A stretch of 64,000 bases of DNA from Rosa chinensis. Taxonomy: Eukaryota > Streptophyta > Magnoliopsida > Rosales > Rosaceae. The DNA is taken from the NCBI RefSeq assembly GCF_002994745.2, contig NC_037092.1:24763001-24827000 (forward strand), given 5' to 3'. A program made the position numbers and the translations under genes. This document shows positions 32,834-43,347 of the stretch, piece after piece; position 1 is the first letter of the stretch, and each line of letters begins with the position of its first letter. The notes under the pieces are model-generated. The model was not told the DNA's origin. It did no database searches and worked only from the letters and a program-made list of their open reading frames with translations.

Positions 32834-34064
32834 CAGGGGCGGATCCATGTGGCAGGCTCTATGGGCTGGAGCCTAGACAATATTTTGGGCCAAAAACCCT
32901 TAAGTATATGTATATATTTACCTTCAGCCCATACTAGCCAAAGATAAAAAAAAAACTTATCTGCAGGTCGCGTACTCCCACAGCCACAGCCCACAGCAGC
33001 TCACTACTCAGACCTTAGTAGGTCAGTGGTGGCAGAAACTACGCCGCCCACGCCAAAGAACTCGGCAATGCTGTCCCCAAGGTCCCCTCTTTTCTTCTCT
33101 TTTCACTCTTTTCTGCATCTCATTTTCCGTCTCAATTTCCAATCTTGATTCGAATGATCCGTGAAGGAGCCTGTGCTTTTTCTCAAACCGACGTCTTCTT
33201 ACTTGGAAAACGGAGGCACCATCGAAATCCCTCACCCTCTGGAGTCGTTGGACCATGACGTGGAGGCGTGGAGCTGTTGTCATCATATCCAAGAAAGCTC
33301 GCGATGTTCCTCAGGCCAAGGCCATGGATTACGTTGGTGGTAATTTATTTTATTGATTGTTGTATTTACTAATCGATTGATTCTTGTGTTAATTTGATTT
33401 TAAAGAGATTATCTTGTTTGAGTTGGAATCTGATCAGTGACAATCACATTGTTTAAGGTTATGCACTTGCTCTTGATATGACTGACATAGAGATTCAAGC
33501 TACTGCTAAGGTAATCATCATAATTTGTAGTGTGAATTGATGCTATACTTATAAATCATAGTGTGACTGTGTGAGGCTATACTTTAGATAGCTATTGAGT
33601 TATGAACAATTTGTCAATATACGGTGCACCGTTTTCCATATAAATCTGTGGTTCCCCCGCTTCTCTTCAAATGTGTAATCGAAGAAGTGTATGCACTAGG
33701 ATATGCTTGGTAGAGTCAATAAATATTGGATGAAAATCTTTAATAAATCGAGAGGTACCTTAATCTTTATTTAAACTGTGTAAAACACCAGCAAGTTAAC
33801 TCCTTTAGTGTGTTCCTATGAAGTATTCTAGCGCATTAGTTCAAATTTTAGACCTGCGATCTTGTTTAGGATGTGTGTGGTTTTAACATGCTTTGCTCTA
33901 TATTCCAGTGCATCAGTTCAAATTTTAGACCTGCGATCATGTTTAGGATTTGCTTTTGGTAATTTTGTTTTCATGTGGGTTCCAAACCTCAATAAAAAAA
34001 ATAAAAAAATATTAGTGTACTTCTAATTAGCCTAGACAAGTCTCGGATCCTGGATCCGCCACTG
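32834..34064 (+). mobile_element. Pack-hAT copy 2, complete
   Basis: The termini are CAGGGGCGGATCCA at left and, in complement, CAGTGGCGGATCCA at right (13 of 14 match). An exact 8-bp duplication, taggtgaa, flanks the element at 32826-32833 and 34065-34072. Between the ends lie three exons and two introns of a host gene in their natural order, then non-coding DNA. No transposase is present. It shares its left flank with copy 1, and its right flank is homologous to the DNA after the copy 1 deletion, so the two loci descend from one insertion plus duplication. Confidence 0.9.
33021..33510 (+). pseudogene. FAHD1-like exons 1-3 captured by hAT
   Basis: Exon a (about 33021-33081) reads GRNYAAHAKELGNAVPK. 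Exon b (33167-33339) reads EPVLFLKPTSSYLENGG and TIEIPHPLESLDHDVE. Exon c (33458-33510) reads GYALALDMTDIEIQATAK. All three have intact GT-AG introns and compatible phases. They are the first part of a plant fumarylacetoacetate-hydrolase-domain protein (human FAHD1-like acylpyruvase, mitochondrial or cytosolic). The catalytic metal-binding region downstream is missing. A short internal duplication in exon b shifts the frame. Introns were retained, so capture occurred at the DNA level. Confidence 0.85.
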
Positions 34065-34099
34065 TAGGTGAAGATCAATAAAAATTCATTGATCACAAC

Positions 34100-34133
<34 letters not shown>

Positions 34134-34485
34134 CAATAAAATTTACAAATAAATATTATTTACTATAATTCAAAAAATTCAATAAGAAAGAAAAAATAAT
34201 CAATAAATCTTGATGAGATGATGAACATCCATCAGCTTCAATTGATTCATTAATTAGGATAAGAAAATAAATTTGATAAATGAATTGATGTAACTTTGAA
34301 TTTCTAAACGGCATCGTTTGGAGGATCCCTTTTCCAGACGACATTGCCACTCCCTTTCGTCTCTCCTCTCTCCATTTTAAAAAAAAAGCCATTTATTGGA
34401 ATCTGATTGGTCCACTAATTTACTGTGATTGGTCCACGTATAAACCCCTGCAAAGTCGGTTCTTGTCGATCAAGTTTTGAGTTTC

Positions 34486-34864
34486 TATAAATACACCCTG
34501 ATTCATAGTGGTTTCCACAAGTCCTTGGTTTCTAAATTTCATCCGCAGTCTTCACGCTAATTAGGGCACCAATCTTTTTTAGCAGCGAGTCCCAGTTATT
34601 TGATCTTACACTCTCGATCTCTTTAGGTTTTCTCAAGTTGAATTTTCAGTTTCAGGTTCTTTCAAGTCCTTAGTTTCTAAATTTCATCCGCAGTCTTCAC
34701 GCTAATTAGGGCACCAATCTTTTTTAGCAGCGAGTCCCAATTATTCGATCTTACACTCTCATCTCTTTAGGTTTTCTCAAGTTGAATATATAGGTCGACG
34801 ATATTCAGTTTCAGGTTCTTTAAAATTAAAAGACCCAGCAGATCGAAACAACCGACTTCCATTA
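34486..34864 (+). promoter_or_regulatory. TATA box and duplicated 5' leader of the NAC-like gene
   Basis: TATAAATA at 34486-34493 is followed by a leader that contains a tandem duplication. A unit of about 145 bp (starting near 34518, with tttcatccgcagtcttcacg) is repeated from about 34663 to 34790 with only a few differences. The phrase ttcagtttcaggttcttt also occurs twice. Confidence 0.7.
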
Positions 34865-35833
34865 ATGGAGGGTGGCTATATGCTTCTTCCGGGCCAAAGG
34901 TTTTGCCCCATGGAAGATGAACTTCTCATGTACTACCTTAAACCCAAGGTGAATGGAGAGGAGGTACCCGGAAAAGAAGCCCTTATTTGCGAGTTGGATC
35001 TCTATGGTGAGCAAGAACCTTGGAATATATGGGAAAGATATGAAGCAAGAAGGGCAAACGACTTGAGAAGGAACAAAGATCTCTACTTCTTTACCAAAAA
35101 GAAGAAGGTGAGTGCAAAAGCCTCGCGTATAAGGAGAAAAGTTAGGAGTGGTTCATGGAAAGGCTAGGACGTAGCCAAGGAGGTATATCTTCTTGATCAG
35201 AATCAGCAGCCAACAACTACTCTTCTTGGTTTCAAGAAAACCTACACCTACAAGAATACGAGCTCTGTGCATCATGGTCGCTGGATCATGTACGAGTTCG
35301 AACTTGATGAGTCGCAACTCCTGCACAAGCAGAAACAAGTAAATAAGAATGCATACTCTCTTTGTTTACTCAGGAAGAACGACATACTACCGGAAAAGAA
35401 GAAGAGAAAATTAAGGCAAAAAGAAGAGAATCATGAGATGCTCCAAGATTATGTCAAGGATGATAATGTGCCAGCACCATCATTATTGGATTTCCCTCAG
35501 CTAGAAAAATGGTATGATCAACAACAATTCTTGCTGCCAGCTGAACCTCAACCAAGCGAAGAAAATTTGGGGCAACAATGTCAGATACCAACATTATTTT
35601 CAGCTAATGAAATAATGAGTGACCAAGATAAAAATCAGTTGCAGCAAATGCCAGCTGAAGAGGGTATCTTGACACCAGGGGAAGTCGATCTATATGGAGG
35701 CAACTTGAGTGATGTTATGGTTGGTGCAAACTGGCCCGACTCTTTTATAGGGGAGCTAGTGAAGGATGACCAGCCATATACCATGGAAGAGGGTGAATGG
35801 AATGATTTTCTTGTTCAGATTTTGAGTACTTAG
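34865..35833 (+). pseudogene. NAC-domain transcription factor with one in-frame stop
   Basis: A single-exon frame of 322 codons encodes a NAC-like DNA-binding domain at its N-terminus: LLPGQRFCPMEDELLMYYL (subdomain A), VNGEEVPGKEALICELDLY (B), NKDLYFFTKKKK (C) and, after the break, LLGFKKTYTYKNTSSVHHGR then WIMYEFELDES (D/E). The C-terminal half is Gln/Glu-rich and resembles an activation region. Codon 101 (35165-35167) is TAG, within the SWKG-stop-DVAKEV stretch where the family has an open conserved loop. The rest of the frame is intact on both sides. One recent nonsense mutation, a sequencing error or a truncated 100-residue product are the options. Most NAC genes have introns; this one shows none. 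Confidence 0.8.
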
Positions 35834-36862
35834 CATTTTAGTTCATATTTTTTTCTCTTTTGTAGTCGATCTCTACCAGAATTAATATATGTAATTGTTG
35901 ACGGGATTTTGGCTTTACGCCCCCCTTGTTGTATCTTCTTCTTCAACTAATAATATGAGTTTGAGGGCCTCACCGCCCCAGCTAGACTCCGTCTTCCATC
36001 CCTAAGTTTAAAAAGTTTCATCTTATGGTTAACCATAACAATTAATGTCATTTGTTATCTGATTGAGATTACTTATCTCTCTGTAAGTAGCAATAGTTAT
36101 AACTTATAGTTGTTCACTTTAAGTCTTAAAGTCAAATCAATCAACAATATTGATATCAACAAGTTGGATCTAACAAAAACATCAATTCCAATAATGATCT
36201 AGCAATATTGAACCATTTCTATATTCAAATAGCTGGCCATTTACTGTATGGGATTTGCCATCACCAAATCCTCAAATGAAGAGTCTTCTATGGGAGGTTG
36301 AAGTCAGCTAGAAGAATTTGTAGGAGAGCAATTTCACTCTAAAGCCTAACCAAATTCCTCCTGGACAGGAGAATAATTCAACAAACATTAGGCCGAAACT
36401 GAAAAAAAAATTATAAGAGCATGAACACGAGAAGAGAAACAAAGTTGATGAAATGTTTGAAAAGCAACAAAGAAAATAGATCAAGGATGTGCAGGCACCT
36501 CTATCTCCCAAAAATACAGCTTTGTCAATAGCTGAACTTGAGATCGAAATTGTGAATGTGCTTATATGGAGAAGGGTGATGAAGCTTTGAATGATGTAGG
36601 TTTGGGGGTTTCCACTGTACAGCTATGAAGAAACTAAGGACCTTTAACCTGTGACACTACTATAACCATCTTAGAATCTTCTTCACTCTGATGTGTATGT
36701 ATAGCCCTGTCACCTGTCTCACAACCCATTCTTAGCCTGGCTTTGAAACACGATATTTAGCAAGCGAAAGAGTAGTTTTGTCAAAATCCTCGTCAGTCAC
36801 AATTGGTCCAATCGTCCAGAAAGATAAGAAATTATAATGGGAAGAATTATGTACTTGTTCCA
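35834..36862. other. Intergenic between convergent NAC and MurA loci
   Basis: The NAC 3' side carries a probable polyadenylation context (aataatatgag near 35950). The remainder is probably the 3' side of the minus-strand MurA pseudogene. No other gene is seen. Confidence 0.4.
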
Positions 36863-39800
36863 CTAGGAAGAAGCAGGGGCCATTAATCTTTTGATATCGG
36901 CTCCCAGCATATGAAGTGTATCTACATTCTCATAACCACGGTCAATATGAGCAACACTGCTGATCTCAGTAGTACCTTCTGCAGCCAATGCAGCTAATAC
37001 CAATGAGGTCAGTTGCAGCAAGGCAGGAACCAGACAAACCACTGCCAGCAGAATAGAAACCATTAGCGCCATTTAGTTTCCAATTGAAAAAGAAGAGAAA
37101 ACAGTAAGAAAATAAATAAAATTAAGAGAAATATTTTAAAGGATTTTGCATACCTTCTATTATCTTTCCCGAAAACCAGAGCAGAGCTTGCACAGACTTG
37201 AATTTTTGCTCCAAGCTTCCGCAGTTCGTTTACTAGTATAAAGCAGGGAACATGTATGACAATAGGTCAATGCAAGTAGCGTCATTTGTAACAAATATTA
37301 TCATCTTTCCAGACAGAAAAACAAAGAAGGAATGTCTATAAAAGAATACAGGGGATAAGAAGTATTTCCTCCTTGTACTCTTTTTTAAAACCATCAAAAA
37401 CCAATTATAAAAGAAAAACTGGAGACAGTGTAAGGGTTTAGAACAAGACTCGACAACATAGATGTACACACCTTAATGCCTCATTATGTGTGTTTATTAT
37501 GTATGTATGCATGTACACAGACACAAACATGCATGGACACGTGCATACTATGTGGCTAATAAGATCATAAACCCTCAATGATCCACACCTTCATTAATTG
37601 AGAATCTGCATATATAATACAAATGCGAATGCACACAATATATGCCACATACCATTTGCCATGCGCTTTTCAAATACAGACTCTTCTACAGGACTTAAAC
37701 CATTGCGCGTGATTAGCAGGGCCATTGTTTGCGGTTGGAGATCTTCAGGAAACCCGGGAAATGGCCCTGTCTTAACCTCAAAACCTCGCAAATTCTCACC
37801 ACATTGAGACACTGCTGAAACTGAAGTAATAAAGAAATATACCACAGCATAAAATTAAATTACCACAAAAGGCAGATAAGCAGAGCAAACAAAATGGGAA
37901 CCAAGCTATTTATAAAACAATTTAACATACTTCCAAGGTATCATGAGAGCATTGCCTTATTTTGCTACCAGCGGCCAAGAGTTTTTGCATCAGACATGAA
38001 ACTTGGGAAGGAATGACTGGTGAAATTGAAATGAATGAGCGAGCAATAGCTGCAGCAAGCAAAAATGTGCCTGCTTCAATACGATCAGGTGCAATAGTAC
38101 ATTTACAACCATGAAAATAAGATTTTCCCTTGATGACAAGCTTTGTTGCTTCCTGCTCCTTCCACACAGGCCCCACTTTTAGTCAGAAATCAAGCAAGAT
38201 CAACCACTGGTTCCTGTGGTTAAATGTTGGCGAAAAGTCAGAAAACAGGTCACTTAATAAAATCCATTAGACAGCAAACAAAAACACTTGAACATTTTCC
38301 ATTATCAGCACAATCAGAAACCAAAACTTCAGAGAGATTCACTAATCATACTCTGGCAACACTGGACAGTATAGTTGTTCCATCAGCCATACATGCAGCC
38401 ATCAGAAGGGTTTCTGTTGCCCCAATGCTAGGGTAATCAAGTTGGAAACTTCCCCCAACCAATCCTCTTCCATTTAATGCATATGCCTGAACTTTGCCAT
38501 CCCTGTGTATCACAGAAATTTACTTGATCAAACTCATCTCACCATTCATAGATGATAGACCATGTAAATAGTTGAATACCAATGCAATTGGCTGAACTTT
38601 ACTATGGGTTAATCATAAAAACAAGTGTTACTGACTAAGGAAACAGGCAAGTCATGTAGAATAACAGTCACTAACATAAAAATTTGCCAAAGCTGCCATA
38701 GCTGAGATTAGCAATTTAATTTTGTAAGTTGTAACTGGTTTGCGGTAATTTAACAACATAAATGTGCTTACGTTATACCTTCAACCTTAGATGGCATCTT
38801 AGTCTCTCTTCTAGACAAAAACTATATACAAGTGTAACTATAATTCATCATCTCACACGCCACATAAACCAGAGAGTTTAATTCACATGAACATTTAGCA
38901 AGTGGTCTCTCTTTTAAGAATGCGCTAGTAGCACCCCATGGGCCATGTAATACGTAGCAAGTACAGTGTAACTGTGTAAGACATCAAAGATATATGAAAT
39001 TAAAACCTTGGTGGTTAAAAGAAGGCACTTTATCAATTCAAAACACAGAAGGGAGAATACAGAAATTATGTTAAATTTAGTGCAGCAACTCCCCATGGAC
39101 CTCCTGAACTCCTGTGAAGGAGAAATTTTACTCCTGCACAGGAAGAAAGGAGTTTAATAGCCATATCGATTCACGACTTAAATGTAATGAGCTTTGGAGA
39201 AACCAAAAAAAAAAGAGAGAGAGCTTTTAACCCCAAATGTTTTGATCAATGGTATAATGAATATCAAAGCATCTAGCTGTTGCATCATCCAGTATCTAAA
39301 CACTAATAAGAACATTTAGAACATTGAACTCCGAGCACTACAAAAGCAGTTCCTGACAAAAAAGTTGAAAATTATTGAAGATGGTGGACACTCACTATAT
39401 AAAATTGAAATGGTTCACAGTGATATATGCTTTTTGAGATGGTTAACAGAAAAAGATATGCTTCGTAGGATGGTTATCAGAAAGAAAAATCATGAGAGGG
39501 TATGTTATCATCATAAGATTCATAACACATTCTGTCCCAATCTGCTGATTAATAAAGAAAATATGCTTTGCTTCGAGGGAAACACCTTCAAGAGATGAAA
39601 TTTGTGACCTATTTACCACAGTAACACATGGTTTCATTCCTTACATAGGACTTGGGAGATAAAAAGAAAGAAAAACAGAAAAAGAAATCACCCCTCCAGT
39701 TTGTTTTCTTTACTGACTCATCATATTATAAGCAAGGTACTGCTGGATCTGACAATGAAAAATACCTAAAATGGAATTAGCTTGAACAACAGCATAACCA

Positions 39801-40696
39801 TCCATACCAGTATTGAGTAAGTCAGTTCTAAATGTGCTATACTTCTACACAATGTAGTTAGAAAATCACACACCAGTGTCGCCACGCATATCATACTACA
39901 TTACTACTCTTACCCCAATTCTTCAAAATAGTCCATCTAGTACCACTCCTAACAGTAGCACAAATTTTTGCAACACAATCAAAATTCATAAAAGTTCAAG
40001 TCAACTAATTCATCATAAAGTGACCATACAATCTCTGCTACAATCTCCAGTATATATGCTTAATCTCATGCAAATCTTATTCAAAATTCTGTGAGCATTT
40101 CTATGGAACTAGCAGATGCATCAAAGCCAAGTACATTTCCGAAATCGGCTAAAGCAAAGAGGAAGAAACTTACTTCATCTCCACAACAGCACCCAGAGCT
40201 TGAAGACCTCGAATGTAAAGGTCCACCGATCTAGCCCTAATGTCACAACCACCGAGTAATGCAACCACAGCCTCACCGAACCGGGCTACCAGCGGCCCAA
40301 GAACGAAAAACCCACCTCGGATCTTCCGAATTAGGCTCAACAGATGTAATCCCACAGTGTTAACCATGATTTCGCTGATAAAAAACTTTAGCACCCAGAG
40401 AGGCTAAGACAGAAGCCATTGTGCGAGTATCTGACAAATTGGGCACATTGTGAATGACTGAAGTGCCTGCACAGTAAAGGGTAGTTGCGAGAATGGGCAA
40501 GGCTGAGTTCTTGGAGCCATTGATGGATACATGGCCGGAGAGCTTGGAAGGGCCGGTGATGATGAGCTTTGGTTAAGGGGTTTGGATTTGGGTTCGGGTA
40601 TCGGGTTCGTGTTGTTGGGGTTTAAGTGGGTTTAGGAGGGAGTGGAGTAGGGGGTTTTGGAGAAGTTGAAAGGTTGAAGACAAAGCAGGTAGCCAT
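36863..40696 (-). pseudogene. murA: MurA pseudogene (UDP-GlcNAc enolpyruvyl transferase)
   Basis: MurA transfers enolpyruvate to UDP-N-acetylglucosamine, the first committed step of peptidoglycan synthesis; plants that keep it use it in plastids. Six exons can be followed: 40174-40696, 38352-38502, 37931-38213, 37653-37820, 37154-37232 and 36863-37041. Conserved text includes GPSKLSGHVSINGSKNSALP, LGPLVARFGEAVVAL, GGCDI (the PEP-binding Cys), GRGLVGGSFQLDYPSIGATE, APDRIEAGTFLLAAA, VKTGPFPGFPEDLQPQTMAL, VEESVFEKRM and [20 protein letters not shown]. Breaks seen: stop and frame changes in exon 1 (one near LGAKVFYQRNHG), a TGA at 38190-38192 where LARFL is expected, an extra A near 38143, and about 11 bases lost near 37003 between ATDL and [11 protein letters not shown]. 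The N-terminus (MATCFVFNLSTSPKPPTP) looks like a former plastid transit peptide. Splice sites are still good, so the decay is fairly recent. Confidence 0.9.
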
Positions 40697-41021
40697 TAGT
40701 TTAAGACTTAAGTTGCCGCCAAGTGCTGAGAAAACAACAAAATCTTCAATATTGAGACCTGGTTTTATTGGTTTATATGGAAGTGGCACTTTTCACCAAC
40801 TGTAACTGTAACTGAAGTCAGCTTCTGCTGATATGGATAACTGGATTATTGAGTTTGATACTAGGATACAACTTATTGAAGGTGATTGTGCATTATTAGG
40901 TTCTTAATTCACCATTACTAATTGAAGATTATGTCAGCAAAAAATAAGTTAAATCGCAAATTGTGTAGTTACTCATTTGTATCGAGCTATGTTTTTGACA
41001 ACAAAAGATTATTATGATGAA

Positions 41022-41756
41022 GAGAGCTTCTATTCATACCTCCAAAATTAGTATTCAGACCTCCTCACTTAATAGACCTCAAACTTACTTAAGTAGATAC
41101 CTCCCTAATTTTCCCATAATACCCATCATCCAATAATATCAATAAAAACTTTTTTTTAGAGTGTTTTATTCATATACCTCCAAAATCGGTAGTTTGACGT
41201 CCTCAATTTTTGAACATTTCACAATATTATTTCTCTTGATATAACTAAGCTGAAAAAAAAAAACAAAAATCAATTGATAGCTCTCTCCCCCTCCCTCCTC
41301 CCTGGCTTATTGTTGTATTTTGTAGGCATATGCATCTTTAGAGACCAAGAGCAGTTCATTTCTTCAACTTCTTAAAATTCCCTCGTTTCATATATTTGCT
41401 TGAACAGTACGCTCCAATGGATGAGTATGATTTTAAGAGAAAGTGGTATGTTGGTGTTTTGGTTAAAGAATATTGCATATCCGAAATTGACTCGAGGAAC
41501 TGCAAAGTAAGAAACTGGTATGTTGATTTCTCCGCTGCTTGGTAAGGGTGAAGACCATAACAAAAACAAAAAGGAAAAAATGGCATGAGGATGACCATTT
41601 GTTGATTTCATACCTCTAAAAGGGCAAAAACTAATTATTTTTTCTTTCTCTTTTGTGTCTTTATTGGTAATTTGATATGAGTTGACAAAGTAAACTATCA
41701 CTTGAAAAAAGAAAGAGGTCAAAATGTCAATTTTGAAGATATGAATAGAAGCTCTC
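41022..41756. mobile_element. Mutator-type MITE, copy A
   Basis: The inverted ends read GAGAGCTTCTATTCATACCT and, in complement, GAGAGCTTCTATTCATATC. The exact 9-bp duplication tatgatgaa is at 41013-41021 and 41757-41765. The interior is AT-rich and non-coding. It belongs to the same family as 54386-55095 and 60957-61684. Confidence 0.85.
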
Positions 41757-41957
41757 TATGATGAATTGTTGGTTTCTTAATTAACTTTCTATGAAAATAA
41801 TCTTTAGATTGAGGTGCACGATGGTATCCCAACAAAACCAGACTAATCTCCCGTCGTAAGTATACAAACCAGAAAATCCCTCAAACATGCTGGCCACAAA
41901 CTGGTGGGAGATGGAACTCAAATGCTAAACATGAGAGTTCCATGCTAGGCCCTTAAC

Positions 41958-42926
41958 TAGGCCTGGGCATTTTAGTCCAAAAGCCCGGATTGGACTGATC
42001 CGGACCGTTGGGTCCGGGCCGGGCTTTGAGGAAAAAAAAAACAACAAAATAAGGCCCAGACCGTTTGAGTTTTAATGGGCCGGTCCTGGGCCCTAGAATC
42101 CGTAAACCTCAAAAGCCCGAAAAGCCCGTTCAATTTTATACCTATATGCTCTTTTAGTTTTATCCCTATACCTTTCATTTTTTCCCACTTTTTCCCTCAA
42201 TCCCTTCTACTCTAGTTTCGAAAAACCTTAGAAGTTAGAACCCTAATTCCTAAAATTTCAGATTTCAATCTCCTTTGTCGAACCCAGCCTTCAATCCCCT
42301 TCATGTCTTCGTCGAAAATCTAATTTCTCAATCCTATCCTAAGCCCCAAGCCTCATTTCAAAATCAAACATCACAAAAAAAAAAAATAAAGATCCCACCT
42401 TCCTTCAATATGCACCCCTTTCTCAGCCTAAACCCAATGAACCCTAAACCCCATACCTAGTTCATCAAATCCATCCCTCATCAAATCTCATACCCATCCT
42501 ATCTCAGCGACCAATTGCCTTCATTTAGATAGAACCCCAGCCCTCCAAATCTCCTCCATCCCATATTCTCAATGCAAATCCAACCTCCCAATTCCAAATA
42601 GAAAAAGCTCATGGAAACAAAAACTCCCACTTAGGGACTTAGATGGTGCCAGCTTCCGTCCATTCTGAGGGAGGTGAGGCAATATATCTCTTCCTTTAGC
42701 GAAGAGAAAGCAAAGCAAGTGAAAGAAGTTGTTTCTGGAAATTTTCCAGTTCTACCACCTGTATTTCAGTTCTAAGACTTGGAACCCGAAAGGCCCGAAG
42801 GACCAGCTCGTATACTTTCAGTCCGGGCCTTCTCGGTCCCTAATTATTGGAATTGTGATTTTGGCCCGACCCGATCATTCTGGTCCCTGCAAAATCCATG
42901 TCGGGCTGGGACCACGCCCAGGCCCA
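41958..42926. mobile_element. Second GGCC-rich hAT element
   Basis: It begins TAGGCCTGGGCA and ends, in complement, TGGGCCTGGGCG. The flanking 8-mers cccttaac (41950-41957) and cccttcac (42927-42934) match at 7 of 8 positions, as expected for an old hAT duplication. The outer 150 bp on each side are full of GGGCC/CCCGG text; the centre is non-coding. Confidence 0.7.
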
Positions 42927-43019
42927 CCCTTCACCAACCTTGTCACACTAAGTGGTTATGGTGATATCTTCTTAATATTGAATTTTTCTAGAATATATAT
43001 ATTTATACCCTTCCACTAC

Positions 43020-43347
43020 GGGATTCCTTCTGAGACCCACTTTTCGATCGCATTTCGACATCTCGACTGTTTTTTTCTTTTTCTTTTTCCTAATGTATAG
43101 ATCAAATCTGTAAATTTTCAGCCAAATTGATGACCGTTAAGATATCAAACTAGTTTAAATCAATAGACAAACTGAATCAGTCCAACGTGAACCATTCTTG
43201 TTCATAATTATAAATCGTAGTTTTGAATGCCTTAATGATTATCAATTTGGCTGAAACCTTGCAGAGGTGATCTACTTATATAGACCTAAAAATTGAACGG
43301 TGGAAATGTGAATATGTGATCGAAAAATGGGTCTAATAAGCTATCCC
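43020..43347. mobile_element. MITE related to the one at 29.3 kb
   Basis: The left end contains gagacccacttttcgatcgc and the right end in complement contains tagacccatttttcgatcac. The inner text (gtagatcacctctgcaagg in complement, and the cgttaagat phrases) matches the 29291-29696 element. No target duplication was defined. Confidence 0.6.

Noticed and set aside
36863..40696. Functional MurA gene
   Set aside because: At least three independent frame breaks plus a stop in conserved positions cannot be removed by moving splice sites.
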